DNA from: Oncomelania hupensis
Taxonomy: Eukaryota; Mollusca; Gastropoda; Littorinimorpha; Pomatiopsidae
Assembly: GCA_036898135.1 (NCBI GenBank)
Contig: CM072522.1
Coordinates: 62,347,254-62,411,253 of the forward strand
Direction of reading: 5' to 3'
DNA: 64,000 bases
In this document: positions 29,625 to 40,971 of the stretch, piece after piece
How positions within the stretch are numbered: position 1 is the stretch's first letter
How the letters are laid out: the number at the start of each line of letters is the position of its first letter
Position numbers and translations under genes: made by a program
Notes under the pieces: generated by a model
Told to the model about the DNA's origin: nothing
The model's database searches: none
Seen by the model: the letters and a program-made list of their open reading frames with translations, nothing else

Positions 29625-30752
29625 TCTACTGCTCCTCATTAATTCTATTTCTACTGCTCCCTTTTCGTCCTTCTACTGCTCCTTTATCTACTGCATCTTC
29701 TACTGCTCCTAATTTATTGTCCTTCTACTGCTGATTCTCTATCTACTGTTCTTCCTTTTCCAATGCTCATAATCTATTCTCTTTCTGCGGCTGATTCTCT
29801 TCTACTTCTCTTTCTTCTGTTCATCCTTCTTCCTCTTTCTACCGCTGATTTTTCTGCTGCTCCTCTATTTCCTCTTCTACTGCCCATCCTTTATCTTTCT
29901 TCTAATGCTCCTTCTCCTTGTTTTTATCCTAGTTCTTTCTACTGCCAATTGATCTACTGCTCTTCTTTCTATTGCTCCTTCACGTCTACTGCTCATAATT
30001 CATTCTCCTTCTGCTGCTTAATATTTTTTTTATACTCAATCACTTCTACAGCTTGTTCTTCCTCCTCCTTCTTCTGCTCCTTTATAGTTTGAACTGATCA
30101 TCCTCCTCTTTCTACTGTTGCCGCTCCTCTTTCTTTCATCCTCCTTCTACTCCTCATCCTTCTGCTGCCCCTCATTCTTCTTCCTTCTGCTCATTATTCA
30201 TCCATTACCTCCTACTGCAAATTTGTCTACTGCGCCTCTGTATAATGCCCCTCATTCTTCTGCTCCTCATTCTACTGCTCCTCGTTCTGCTGCCTCTCAT
30301 TCTACTGCCTCTCATTCTACTGCTCCTCATTCTACTGCTTCTCATTCTACTGCTTCTCGTTCTACTTCCTCTCATTTTACTGCTCCTCATTCATTCTCCT
30401 TCTATTGCTCATTAGCTGTCTACCGTTCATTCTTGTGCTGCTCGTTCTTTTTGTTTTGTTACTGCTCATTCATTCTCCTTCTGCTGCTCAGTATCTTTCT
30501 ACCGCTCATCCTTTTGCGGCTAATTCGTCATACTTCTTCTACAGTTCATATTTTTCCCATCTCTTTGTACTGTTCCTTTGTATTTCTACTGCTGCTTTAT
30601 CGTTTGTATACTGCTGCTTTATCTGTATCGTTCTACTGCTGCTCATTCTTTTTTCGTTCTACTGCTTCTCATTCTTCTCCTCCTTCGACTTCTCCTCTGT
30701 GTACTGCTCCCCTGTTCCCCACCCGTTGTCTTATTTCTTTGTTGCCTTTCTG
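29625..30752. repeat. Degenerate 15-bp minisatellite field
   Basis: Recurring 'tctactgctcctcat' with many indels. Best preserved near 30260-30390. Open frames here (for example 30118-30753, plus) are repeats of Ser/His/Leu/Phe with no domain. Confidence 0.8.
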
Positions 30753-30875
30753 ACCTGGCCTGATAGAAGAATCCCGGTTAATTAAAGGTGTGAATGTCTG
30801 ACGCTGTGCCGCCACAACCTACATCACAACGACCAACACCTCTCTTTTTTCCACACTTGCAAAACTGAACCTGTC

Positions 30876-31457
30876 TGTTACACTGTGGTTGTTTTTATCA
30901 ATGGTTGATTCAGCCCCAAGGCTTGAATCTTGATAAGTGTAACTCAGATTCGTTTTTCCACGCAACCTGTTCACTCAGCAACAAGGCAGGAGTCGTCGTA
31001 TGGAGTTTTTCAACTGTATTCAGCATACATCAACAACTGCACACAAGATCGCTCAATCGCTTTTTTCATTCTCACTTTTTCACCCCTTTCCAAACACAGT
31101 GCATCACCTATATAGTTTTTCTATAATGCAGAGAATAGTCGAACATTCCAGCGTGACGCAATTACAGCCAACCAGAATAAAATTCGTCACCGGAACTATG
31201 CACTGTCTTACGTCATATAACTTTATTTAGGTTAGAAGAATCTCTTAGCTACCACTAGATTTATGTACATGCTTCCATCGATAGTAAACAAGTAATTCCA
31301 AAGAATTCTCCAATGATATCGACCAACTAAAATTATCAACATTATACCAAGCTTCTTCTAACAACAACGCAAAATCAAATCAAAGGTAAATGCACTGTTA
31401 TGGCATGCTTTGCAAAACAAAACGATCGGATCTATCGCGCGCGTCTCAAACGTAACA
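30876..31457 (+). mobile_element. Solo LTR, copy 2, with 5-bp TSD
   Basis: 582 bp from TGTTACACTG to CGTAACA, flanked by ctgtc on both sides (30871-30875 and 31458-31462). This is the hallmark of LTR-retrotransposon integration followed by LTR-LTR recombination. TATATAG near 31099 and AATAAA near 31185 are conserved with copy 1. Confidence 0.85.
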
Positions 31458-31462
31458 CTGTC

Positions 31463-32080
31463 CACGGAATTTCATACGCTGGAAGGGTGGCTCCCATACG
31501 ATCTCTGTATTCTTTGACTACAGAAGTTCCCTACCTTGTTGGGTTGTGTCTTTTCTTTCAGGCAGATCTGTAATCTTTCCGCTACTCAGCTGCCAGAATG
31601 ACCAGTTCTATCAAACCGAGTAGGTTTGGAGGTGGATATCGAGTTCACACCTTTGAAATAGCCAAGTTATCATTGCTCAAAGAAAGAACAATGTGAATGT
31701 TAGGGCAAACCCATGTTCGTTAGAAATAAACAAAGGCTTCGAATTTGGGGCATTTCAAAGTACTACTTCAAAAAGAAAAACAAAAAAAACAAAAAAAACA
31801 AACAATTAAAACCCATTTAATCTGCATTATGTAGGCCTGCGTAATGTCCGCTGAGCGGAAGTCGGCTGTGCTACGCTGAAGAAGACTTGCTTACACCATC
31901 CATATCATCGAACCCCCCACTCCCCAGCCCCCTACACCCCTCCGTCCCTTTTTAAAAAAAATTTTAATTCATCTTTCGACACCTCTTCTTCGATCTTCTT
32001 CTTCTTCTTTCTATCATTCATCTCTGGCAGGTAAACCAAGCAATTACAGGTGAGAGACTTTGCACCTTCACGCAATCACG
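31463..32080. repeat. F9-related fragment and unique sequence
   Basis: 'tagggcaaacccatgttcgt' and 'ggcttcgaatttggggcatt' near 31700-31755 match 57400-57460. The rest is unassigned. No gene seen. Confidence 0.4.
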
Positions 32081-32132
32081 CCTTCTTCTTCTTCTTCTTC
32101 TTCTTCTTCTTCTTCTCCTTCGCCTTCTTCTT
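32081..32132. repeat. (CTT)n microsatellite
   Basis: CTT/CTC repeats of about 50 bp. Confidence 0.9.
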
Positions 32133-32588
32133 CTTTGTGTTAAGTAGGGTGCCAAAGTGCGTGTTTGAAGTAAACCATATGTTAACGAAAGCGGACAAGA
32201 CGGGGTGTGTGTACTTAAAGACCTCTGGGCGTGTGCCTATATTTGTGTATCTGTGTACGGGTGTGTGTGCGTGTGTGTAAGTGGTGTGTATGTATATGTG
32301 GCTGATTGGCTTTTTAGGGCTAATGCACAAGAAGTGTGTGTCTAGGCTGCAGCTCATTGGGACTTTCACGGCGGCAGGGCAAAATGTCGGGTTCGATCCT
32401 ATTAACACCAGTGTCATGATCCGCCTTATAAGGTAATGGGAGAAGAGAAGATTGTGTGTGTGTGGGGGGGGGGGGGGGGGGGAGTGTAAGCGTATTTGAC
32501 GAACTGGACAACGTTGTTAACGTTAACGGTTTTTGGTTGTAATAAAGTTATTAAAATGTGTATTCCTGTATATATGTGTACACGAATG
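32133..32588. other. No gene seen; poly-G run
   Basis: Contains a (TG)-rich stretch and a run of about 18 G near 32465-32482. No coding signal. Confidence 0.4.
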
Positions 32589-32846
32589 CAAACGGAAACT
32601 CCAATGGTATGGCCACGTCACCATAGCCTCAGGTCTTGCAAAGACCTTCCGACAAGACACGGTGCAAGGAGGCAGACGAAGAGGGAGACAGGAAAAAGAG
32701 GTGGGAGGACAACATTCGAGAATGGACTGGCTTGACACTGTGCGAAGGCATGAGGGTTGCTGAGGACGGAGAAAGATGGCGTTCGCTGGGTAAACGATCA
32801 TCTGTGGTGCCCCAAAGACTCTCGAGTTACGGGATAGGACAGGATG
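32589..32846 (+). mobile_element. LINE-A copy 6, 3' fragment
   Basis: Encodes KRKLQWYGHV then RRWEDNIREWTGLTLCEG-like sequence with one frameshift, ending 'tacgggataggacaggat'. About 258 bp. The short flank repeat atgca is too short to be a firm TSD. Confidence 0.85.
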
Positions 32847-32884
32847 TATGCAGTTGTATGTTTGTGTGTCTGTACGCGCGTGTA

Positions 32885-33050
32885 GGGGCGTATAGTCCTG
32901 GGCGAACGGTCCGGGGCAAGTTGTCCTGGGGCCCATTGTCCTAGGAGGGCGAATGGTTTAGGGGACGTACTGTCGGGGTGCAGACAGTCCGGGGAGCAAA
33001 TTGTCCAGGGGCGAAAAGGCCGGATCCCGAAGTAAAACCACATGTAGAAC
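32885..33050. repeat. Degenerate 20-22 bp repeats
   Basis: Variants of 'gggcgaacggtccggggcaa', 'ttgtcctggggcccattgtc' recur about eight times. Confidence 0.6.
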
Positions 33051-33567
33051 TGTAAAACGAAGCAAAACAAGGTGTGTGGAATTAAAAAACCTCTTACTGC
33101 GTGTCGGATCACGTTAGCAGTGAACTCGTCGCAGACGCTTGCAAATTAGTAACCCATGTTGTACCGCATTTGTTCGAACGTTCGTCTGGTGGGGGAAATT
33201 AGCACACGGTAATCCCCGAACACGTGTTAGTAGGGCCATACCACAGGGGAAAAGCCTCGAATATGGCGGTGATATTAGGAGCACGTACGTCGTTCGCGCA
33301 TCGTTTTGCGCATTGATAATTACATTATAACAATTATTATTTTAACGGCAACTTTCGATATTTAGCGTTTTACTAGAGGTGTTTACTGTTATGGTTAACT
33401 GTAACCCTAGGCCTAGGCTCCACCTATTTTCACCAGCAGATTTCGGCATTTTTCATCCTCATAAAGACTGTTATGTCAAACTGGTTCAAAGAGGAAGAAT
33501 ACCAATATCAGTGTCACATGTCACAGTGAGTGTAGCCCCCACCGAACAAAAGTGTGCAGTTTTGATA
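33051..33567. other. No gene seen
   Basis: Unique-looking sequence. 'gtcacagtgagtgtagcccc' near 33520 is the dispersed word also seen at 6515 and 56972. Confidence 0.4.
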
Positions 33568-33569
33568 TA

Positions 33570-33947
33570 CAGGGTGTTCCAAAAGTCTTGGGCACATTTT
33601 GACACTGAATATTTCCGAAACTATTAAGGATATAAAAACGCATCTGGTAAATTCAGAAAGCTGGTAATCTCAATTTTTACATGGAATGTTCAAAGATGTT
33701 CAATGTGAGCACCATTGGTCACACGACACACATCAAGCCGATAGTCAAATTCTTGCCAAACGCGTCCCAGCATTTTCTGGTTGAGTGAACGCCATTAATG
33801 GGTCTGAAAAGAAATAAAAAAAATCAACAGCTTTACAAAAAACTTAATGTAATTAGCTTTAAAATGGCACAACTTTTATCTTACTACCATTCATAGTAAT
33901 TGAGATATGGGGACTTCAAATGTGCCCAAGACTTTTGGAACACCCTA
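33570..33947 (-). mobile_element. Tc1/mariner-type transposon, internally deleted
   Basis: Terminal inverted repeats of about 29 bp: left 33570-33598 begins 'cagggtgttccaaaagtctt'; right 33918-33947 ends 'aagacttttggaacacccta'. TA on both sides fits a TA target duplication. The minus strand keeps the transposase C-terminus, LGRVWQEFDYRLDVCRVTNG then AHIEHL and a stop (TGA complement at 33690-33692). This is typical of IS630/Tc1/mariner transposases. About 380 bp; the DDE core is gone, so it could move only in trans. Confidence 0.88.
33690..33790 (-). pseudogene. Transposase C-terminal remnant (Tc1/mariner)
   Basis: About 34 codons survive, bounded upstream by an in-frame TAA and ending in the natural stop. 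The sequence VWQEFDYRLDVCRVTN is a conserved C-terminal block of these transposases. No catalytic residues remain. Confidence 0.8.
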
Positions 33948-33949
33948 TA

Positions 33950-34359
33950 AATCCTTGAACAGCGTATTATGGTGAAGAAAAGCGGTATATAAGAATACAC
34001 TTATTTTAATTTCAGTCTTTCTTCTTCCTCTGCTCCATCCTTCTCGTACTATTTTGCGAAACGCGAGTTTAGCCTAAAATTGGCTTTGTTATTAAATCAA
34101 CCAATGATGACGTGAGAGGCCTTCGCTGCTCAGCTGAACCAATCGCTGACATGTTTGAATTTTCCGTGTCTGTTATGAAAGGTAGTGAGGTCCATTGTTT
34201 AACGGTAAACCATGACCATAGCCTTGTAACCTTTGCCCCTGTTTCTGAATGACCCAACAGGCTTCATAAAGTGTCTTCAGCGTCTATTGTATCAACTTCA
34301 AATAAAAAACCTGACCGAGCAACTTAATTTATGGATTCTTCCTTTTACCGGCTTTGTAG

Positions 34360-34360
<1 letters not shown>
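33950..34360. other. No gene seen; LINE/SINE-like tail at start
   Basis: 'ccttgaacagcg' and 'gaaaagcggtatataagaat' (33953-33995) match the shared SINE-1/LINE tail hairpin. The transposon therefore landed in or next to an old SINE-1-like copy. The rest is unassigned. Confidence 0.45.

Positions 34361-34424
<64 letters not shown>
34361..34424. repeat. (ATT)n microsatellite
   Basis: Pure ATT run of about 64 bp. Confidence 0.95.
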
Positions 34425-34425
<1 letters not shown>

Positions 34426-34600
34426 TAACCTCAAGAGGGGCTAGATGGTTGCTATCAACAGTCATAAAAACTACGAAATGGTTAAAAATAGGCCTAATAA
34501 TTTAAAAAAACACTTTTATAAGAGATTTATTTTATTTTGTTTTGTTGGGGGGAGGGGGAGGGAGCAATGTGTTTTTTTTTCAGTGGGCTAACATTCATTG

Positions 34601-35197
34601 GCTTCCGTGGGGGTGCCGGGGGTTTCTGTATAAATAGTATCCCTATTTTATGGAAATTTAGTGCTTTCAATTCCAACTGTCGCTGTCTATCTCATTTGTT
34701 CTTCTGTAATTCCTACTCTGTTCTATCAATCTGCTATACTATCTTCTTCTTCGCTAGACCAGACACCTACCTTTTTTTCTTGAAAATTTTTGCGGGACAA
34801 AATTCCTCATTTGTGTGTGAGGTCTGTTGTATCAGCTTGGGAATATTGGACGCTTTCAGCCAAATGGTCACTAGGGCTTCCTATTATATTATTTATCAAT
34901 GTAGGCATTTTATATGTATGTGTTTTGTTGATATTTTATAATGATGTTTGTATTCTATTTTGGTTTTGTAAACGGGGTTTTGATAAATTAGAGTACAGCC
35001 TCAGCGTCCCATGCGTGGGGCGTCTTTATTGTAAAGTAACCGGCTAGTGGAGTGGCTTCAGTGTTACCACTAGGGTTGTTTCAGCAGATCGTTTATGCGG
35101 ATCGGGGGTGAGTACTCTTTTAGCCAAGTTGTGGTCTTGATTTTGTGGTCCCGATTCGGCTCTTTGCAGTCCGCTGGACCTTGTAATCAATAACTAA
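34601..35197 (+). mobile_element. R3 retroposon, copy 2, 13-bp TSD
   Basis: 597 bp flanked by the perfect direct repeat ctaacattcattg (34588-34600 and 35198-35210). The 5' end has 'gggggtgccgggggtttctg' and TATAAATAG. The 3' end has 'gattcggctctttgcagtcc' and tail 'caataactaac'. Internal short ORFs are not conserved in frame with copies 1 and 3. Confidence 0.85.
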
Positions 35198-35210
35198 CTA
35201 ACATTCATTG

Positions 35211-35720
35211 TGAGTGCTAAACGGGTCTGTGGAGTGAGCGTGGTGAAAGCAGGTGCCTTAAAAAAGGAAATTAGGCAGGTTGACCCAGCCAAGACAATCA
35301 AGGCCTACGCTTAAACGAATGGTGACGAAAGACAAGTGTCAGTGACGTAATTACTTGTTGTGACGCGCAATTAATGGCGTCCTGTCGCGGCGCCGACAGA
35401 TACAGAGTACTAGAGGTATTTTCCATTTAAAATCCTCTTGCTTGGAGCACCGAGAGGTCTACACTGTGGGCTAAGTTCATTAAGAACAAAAGGGGACGGG
35501 TGGAGAGGGCGAAGGGAGAATGAGGATGAAATTGAAGAAAAGGATGAAATCGAGGAGGAATAATAGTTGAAGAAGAAGAAGAAGGAGGAGTGGAGAAGCA
35601 GAATAAAGAAAGAAAGAATGAAGATGATGATGATGATGAGTAATTAAAGAAGAAATAAAGAAAAAAACTAGAGAAGAAGAAGAAGGCTACACTGGGTTTG
35701 TGTGGAAAGATAGTTATGAC
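35211..35720. other. No gene seen; purine-rich 3' half
   Basis: GAA/GAT-rich from about 35500 to 35690. No recognised gene. Confidence 0.5.
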
Positions 35721-35722
35721 AC

Positions 35723-36167
35723 GATGTGGACAGACAACAGACAAGCGTACAGTGATGATGTGGACAGACAACAGACAAGCGTACAGTGACGATGTGGACA
35801 GACAACAGACAAGCGTACAGTGATGATGTGGATAGACAACAGACAAGCGTACAGTGATGATGTGGACAGACAACAGACAAGCGTACAGTGATGATGTGGA
35901 TAGACAACAGACAAGCGTACAGTGACGATGTGGACAGACAACAGACAAGCGTACAGTGATGATGTGGATAGACAACAGACAAGCGTACAGTGATGATGTG
36001 GATAGACAACAGACAAGCGTACAGTGACGATGTGGACAGACAACAGACAAGCGTACAGTGACGATGTGGACAGACAACAGACAAGCGTACAGTGACGATG
36101 TGGACAGACAACAGACAAGCGTACAGTGACGATGTGGACAGACAACGGACAAGCGTACAGTGACGAT
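35723..36167. repeat. 34-bp minisatellite, about 13 units
   Basis: Units 'gatgtggacagacaacagac' plus 'aagcgtacagtgat'. Variants are limited to gat/gac and ggaca/ggata. Since 34 is not a multiple of three, all three minus frames stay open and look protein-like; no gene is implied. Confidence 0.95.
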
Positions 36168-36588
36168 GGCTTGACGTTCTCCATCACGCAGCACAACAGA
36201 TCAAATCAAGGTGGTTGCGTACTTTTGAGAGGTAAAGAGAGTTCGGGGGACAGGAGGGGGGAGGGGAAGGAGAGAGAGAGAGAGAGAGAGAGAGAAGAAG
36301 GCAGAATAAAATGGCGGGTGGGGTTGTGGCGGTAGGGTTTGTATGAAAGGAAAACAAACTGAGTAGACGTCTTTAGTTTTTGTGTAAGGTTTTGGTTCCA
36401 TTCCGCCCCTTGCCCCCCCCCCCCTCCACTCCCAATTCTTTCCCTCCGCTCCATCCTTCCCTCCCCATGCACAAATGAATGTCGCAGTGTTATTTTCCAT
36501 TTCAGTTTTCTTGTACAAACATACAGACGAGACCAACTGAATAGAATAAATAGTGTGTGGTTCTCGTGAGGGCCGTATTTCACGTATG
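36168..36588. other. No gene seen; GA tract and poly-C
   Basis: A (GA)n run near 36270-36295 and poly-C near 36415-36425. No domain. Confidence 0.5.
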
Positions 36589-37062
36589 CGAGTGAATGGC
36601 TTGGTTGTACGATTGTCCACCAGACTAATCTTCTCTCTGGTAGACTGAATCGTACGTTTCTTTTTTTTCTTCTTTTGTTCGGAATCGTACGGCTGTAAGA
36701 TTGCTCCTTTGCTACTGGTCGATTGTATCGTAAGGCTTCTTCGAATCTTTTTAGCCGAGTCGTACGGCTGTACTGTCATTGCGGTTCCTACTAATCTTCT
36801 GTCTGGTCGCTGAGTCGGACGACTGAATCGTACGGCTGCACCGTTGATCCTCCTTCGAATCTTTTTAGCTGGGTCGTGCGGCTGGACGACTCTTCTTATG
36901 AATCTTCTGCCTTGGCGACTGCGTCGTACGGCCGTGCAATTTCTCTTCCTACTGATCTCGTGCCTGGTCGAATGAATTGTACGTCTACCGTTGCCACTCC
37001 TTCGAATCTTTTTATGAAGTCGTGCGGCTGTACGATTGCTGTTCTTATGAATCTTCTGCGCC

Positions 37063-37668
37063 TCTGGGGGGTTCCAGGGGTTTCTGTTAAAATAGTATCC
37101 TCACTTTCTCAAAAGTTAGCGCTTAAAATTCTCACTGTTGCTGTCTATTTCCTTTGTTCTTTCTCATTCCTAAGCTGTTCTATGAATCTACTATACTATC
37201 TTCTTCGCTAGACCAATCATCTACCATTTGTCTTGAAAACTCTTCCAAAACTCCTCATTTGTGTATGAGGTCTGTTGGGTCAGCTTGGGAATATTGGACG
37301 TTTTGTGCCAAAGGGTCACTAGGGCTTCCTATGATATTATTATTTTTCATTTTAGACATTTTATATGTATGTGTTTTGTTGATATTTTATAATGATGTTT
37401 ATATTCTATTTTGTTTTTGTAAACGGGGGTTTGGTAAATTAGAGTATAGCCTCAGCGTCCCCTGCGTGGGATGCCTTTATTGTAAAGTGTCCAGCTGGTG
37501 GAGTGCCTTCATTGTTACCACCAGGGTTGTTTCGGATGATCTTTAATACGGATCAGGAGTGAGTCCTCTTTCAACCAAGTTGTGGTCTTGATTTTTTTGT
37601 GGTCCTGATTCGGCTCTTTGCAGTCTGCTGGACCCTATAAGCAATGAATAACTAACTAATAACTAATT
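37063..37668 (+). mobile_element. R3 retroposon, copy 3
   Basis: 'ggggggttccaggggtttct' at the 5' end; 'gattcggctctttgcagtct' and tail 'aataactaactaataactaa' at the 3' end. Inserted in the CGTACG repeat field; no clear TSD could be fixed. Confidence 0.8.
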
Positions 37669-37904
37669 TTGTGTCGTACGGCCGCACAATTGCGTTTCCT
37701 ACTAATCTTGTGTTGGTTGACTGAATCGTACGGCTGTACGTTGCCCCTCCTTCGAATTTGTTACCGAAGTCGTACGGCTGTACGATTGCTCTTATTACGA
37801 ATCTTCTGCCTTGTCAACTGAGTCGTACGGTCGTGCGATTGCTTTTCGATTTTTTTTTTTTTGCTGTGTCCTACGGCAGTACGGCTGCTCTTCTTACTAA
37901 ATCG

Positions 37905-37906
<2 letters not shown>

Positions 37907-37966
<60 letters not shown>
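37907..37966. repeat. (TAA)n microsatellite
   Basis: About 60 bp of TAA repeat. Confidence 0.95.
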
Positions 37967-38215
37967 GATGTCATAGTGTTGTCCAATCCTATCCTATCCT
38001 ATCCAATTCCGTAACTCGGAGGTCGTAGGGGCACAACAGATGATCGTTTAACCAGCGTACTACATCTTTCCCTGTCCTCAGCAACCCTGATGGTTTCGCT
38101 CAGTGTCAAACCAGTCCATTCTCGAATGTTGTCCTCCCACCTCTTTTTCTGTCTCCCTCTCCTTTTGCCTCCATGCACTGTGCCTTGCAGGATGGTATTT
38201 GCTCTGATGACGTGG
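37967..38215 (-). mobile_element. LINE-A copy 7, 3' fragment, with an extra antisense scrap
   Basis: From about 37986 the antisense LINE-A 3' end follows its (TATCC)n tail, encoding the C-terminal GGKRRGRQKKRWEDNIREW. The 20 bases before the tail ('gtcatagtgttgtccaat') match a more internal LINE-A segment. An older copy or a rearranged piece therefore sits directly before it. The right end is truncated near 'gatgacgtggcc'. Confidence 0.8.
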
Positions 38216-38508
38216 CCGCTTATGAATTCACTCTCACACACAGCAAACACGCATCTATCACTCAAACAAGTGGTGTAAAGGCAGGAAAATCTCTGTTAGA
38301 AGACGGAAAGTACATCGAATTTTTAATTTGTGACATTTTTTATAATGCATCCAATACAAATATTGAAGGAAGGCAGGAAACCGGAGTTCTCAGTAAAAAC
38401 CCTCGGTGACCTGAATTGTCTCGTACTAAGTCACATAAGTTCGCCCCTTGCGGTAATCGAACCCGCGACCTTCGGCATGCCAGCTCACTATCAGATGACC
38501 TATTTGCT
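38216..38508 (-). mobile_element. SINE-2, 5' part
   Basis: Antisense SINE-2 body ('gaaaccggagttctcagtaa') and head with B box (complement 'gtaatcgaacccgcgacctt'). The extreme 3' tail is missing. Confidence 0.7.
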
Positions 38509-39894
38509 GCACGGATTTTTTGTCTTGTCGACGATTCGAACAGCCGTACAATTGCTCTTCCTACCAATCTCGTGCTTGGTCGACTGAATAGTACGACTGT
38601 ACGGTTGCTCCTTCTTCGAATCTTTTTGCTGAGTCGTACGGCGGTACAATTTGCTCTTCCTATTAATTTATGTACCTGGTCGATTGAATCGTACGGCCAT
38701 ACCGTTGCCCCTCTTTGGAATATTTTTTTTAGCTGAGGCGTACGGTTGTACCATTGCTCCTTTTACGAATCTCCTGTCTGATCGACTGAGTCGTACGGCC
38801 GTACGATCGCTCTTCATTGGAACCTACTGCCTTCTCGACTGAGTCGTAGGGCTGTACGATTAGCTCATCCTACGAATTTTTCTGCCTAGTTGACTGAATC
38901 GTACGAATGCACGACTGCGCTTCTTTCGAATCTTTAGCCTGTTCGACAAATCGTATGACCGTAAGATTGTGTTTTTCCTGAATCGTACGGCAGTACTGCT
39001 CTTATACAGTTGCGCTTCTGTTTCTGAGTCGTACGACTGTGCGTTTACTCGTACTGCTAATCTTTCGCTCGATCAAAGGAAGCGATCCGTGTTTACGACG
39101 AGACGATAGATAGCAGTCGTCAACAGTCTCCGGTGTGCCGGAAGTGCTGAAGGGTCGTTGGGAAAGAAAGGCGTGAAAGAAATAGACACACAACAGACAA
39201 TTTATTTTCAGCTACTTGTGGCGAGTGAGTCTGGCTGTTAGAACGATTAACACGAAAAGACGGAGACCGCACTAGTGTTCTAGTCGGTTTGCATCTACCG
39301 GGGGCCTACCGGGGGCAAACTTGTTTTTTCCAACCTAGTTCCAGTCATTCGCCGAAAAAGGCAATCACCGAAGTCGAACGAAGCTCTCCGATGTGTTGCG
39401 AAATGATGCTTGCATGACTACGACTAGTTAAACATTAAAAATGATCCCTGTTGCTTCTAATTCTCTTCGATTTACACAGATAAGCATTTCACAACGGTAT
39501 ACTTGTTAAGATGAGCATAATTATTATCGACCATATTTAATAGTTGCATTCCTTGATTAGCATTTTGTTAGTTCTCAGCAGTAGGCTAAAAAATTGCATT
39601 CCCCATTTCCTGCCTAGAACCAAGTAGACACTGTTATACAGTATACATAGGCTTAATCTACAATATATATTATAAGTCTGTCTCCGCGCAGTGAAGAAGC
39701 TCACTAGCTGAATATAATTATTAGACCTGTACTGTTTGTTTTACACGTAAATAAATGTATAAACTATATTATATTCTAATTAATAATATTTAGGCCTATA
39801 CTTTATAATACTCGAATCTTTAAATTTCCGGAGAAGGACGAGTAGGCTAAGCGAAATCTTTTTTTTTTTTTTTTCATAGCTCGAGATCAGAGTT

Positions 39895-39990
39895 CAATTA
39901 ATAGTTAGTTATTCATTCAAATCATTGCTTACAGGATCCAGCGGATTGCAAAGAGCCGAATCAGGACCACAAAATAAAGACCACAACTTC
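39895..39990 (-). mobile_element. R3 retroposon 3' end fragment
   Basis: Antisense match: 'ggattgcaaagagccgaatc' is the complement of the R3 3' block, with tail 'gttagttattcatt'. It lies inside the 1.8-kb inverted-repeat element. Confidence 0.7.
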
Positions 39991-40009
39991 GCTAGTAGTA
40001 GTAGTAGTA

Positions 40010-40072
<63 letters not shown>

Positions 40073-40073
40073 T
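39991..40073. repeat. (AGT)n microsatellite
   Basis: AGT array of about 80 bp. Confidence 0.95.
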
Positions 40074-40109
40074 ATTTAGTAAAATCTTTAATTTATTTTG
40101 TTTTGTTTG

Positions 40110-40114
<5 letters not shown>

Positions 40115-40182
<68 letters not shown>
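40115..40182. repeat. (ATT)n microsatellite
   Basis: ATT array of about 68 bp. Confidence 0.95.
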
Positions 40183-40855
40183 CTTTTTTTTTCTTTAAAA
40201 AAAAAGAAAAGAATTGTGTGCTGCTGTGCGTGCTCAATGGTGTAAATATGGTCAGTGACGTTTTGTTTGTTTTTGCTGAAGTTGGGTGTAGCCCGAAATA
40301 TTCAGATGGTGTTACTGTTTTTTTGTGTTTTTTTTAAATCGATTTACCAAAGTTTTCAGATGATTTATGGAAATTTCCGCCTGCCACGCAACATTTTTTT
40401 AATACGTATTTCTCATTAAAATACATATCATTGAAATACAAATAACAAATTTACTGTATCAGTTAAAAAAGAATAATATTGCTATGATATAGTTAAATAA
40501 TTGCTTTTGGTGATTGCAATAAAAATGTCACCGTTTTTGTAGACCATTATAAACTTGCTTTGACTTGTTGTGCTGAAGGGACATCAACGTATCCATAGCG
40601 CTTAGAAATTGTGTCATGGTTTTATTGTTGATATAGATGTGAAATAATTATCGTTGTATGTGTGCATTATGTGTCATGTATTAATTTTACTCTTTATTAC
40701 TAATTGTGTCAGTATATTAATCATCATAAAATAATAATAATACTAACTGCTTCAAAATGCGAATCTCGACTTTACTTACATCATGAAGCTGTGCAGATCC
40801 AAACAGAATTAGATTTAGAAGCAACGGCGGCTATTTTTATGCACGGATGTTTTAC
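40183..40855. other. No gene seen; A/T-rich interior of the 1.8-kb element
   Basis: No ORF or motif of a transposase. One short 'attattgctatgatatagtt' type A/T-rich stretch; nothing else recognised. Confidence 0.5.
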
Positions 40856-40971
40856 CACAGGCTCTGAAGTCTTTTCTTTCGTCTTTGTAAACTCGTGGGC
40901 CTTCTACATACGTACGTAGTATATCTAGTATGTAATCGAGGCCTACGAAAGACGAGACTTCCCAGCCTGTG
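40856..40971 (+). mobile_element. Foldback MITE, hAT-like, copy 1
   Basis: Ends 'cacaggctctgaagtctttt' and the complement-type 'gacttcccagcctgtg' fold into arms of about 28 bp. It aligns end to end with the reverse strand of 58223-58323. Flanks (gttttac / gtttcac) are an imperfect, shifted duplication. Confidence 0.75.

Larger units (their letters stand above)
36589..39065. repeat. Degenerate CGTACG-containing repeat field with insertions
   Basis: Words 'gaatcgtacggctgtacgat' and 'cttcgaatctttt' or 'tacgaatcttctgcc' recur every 50-60 bp at 36589-37062, 37670-37905 and 38510-39060. Many units hold the palindrome CGTACG, sometimes 'tcgtacggccgtacga'. The field is split by R3 copy 3, a (TAA)n array, LINE-A copy 7 and a SINE-2 piece. 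Heavily diverged, so an old array. Confidence 0.8.

Noticed and set aside
35427..36194. Minus-strand frames of up to 255 codons with a CLLSVHI-type repeat
   Set aside because: The 34-bp array keeps all three frames open. The same peptide pattern appears in every frame, which excludes a specific protein.
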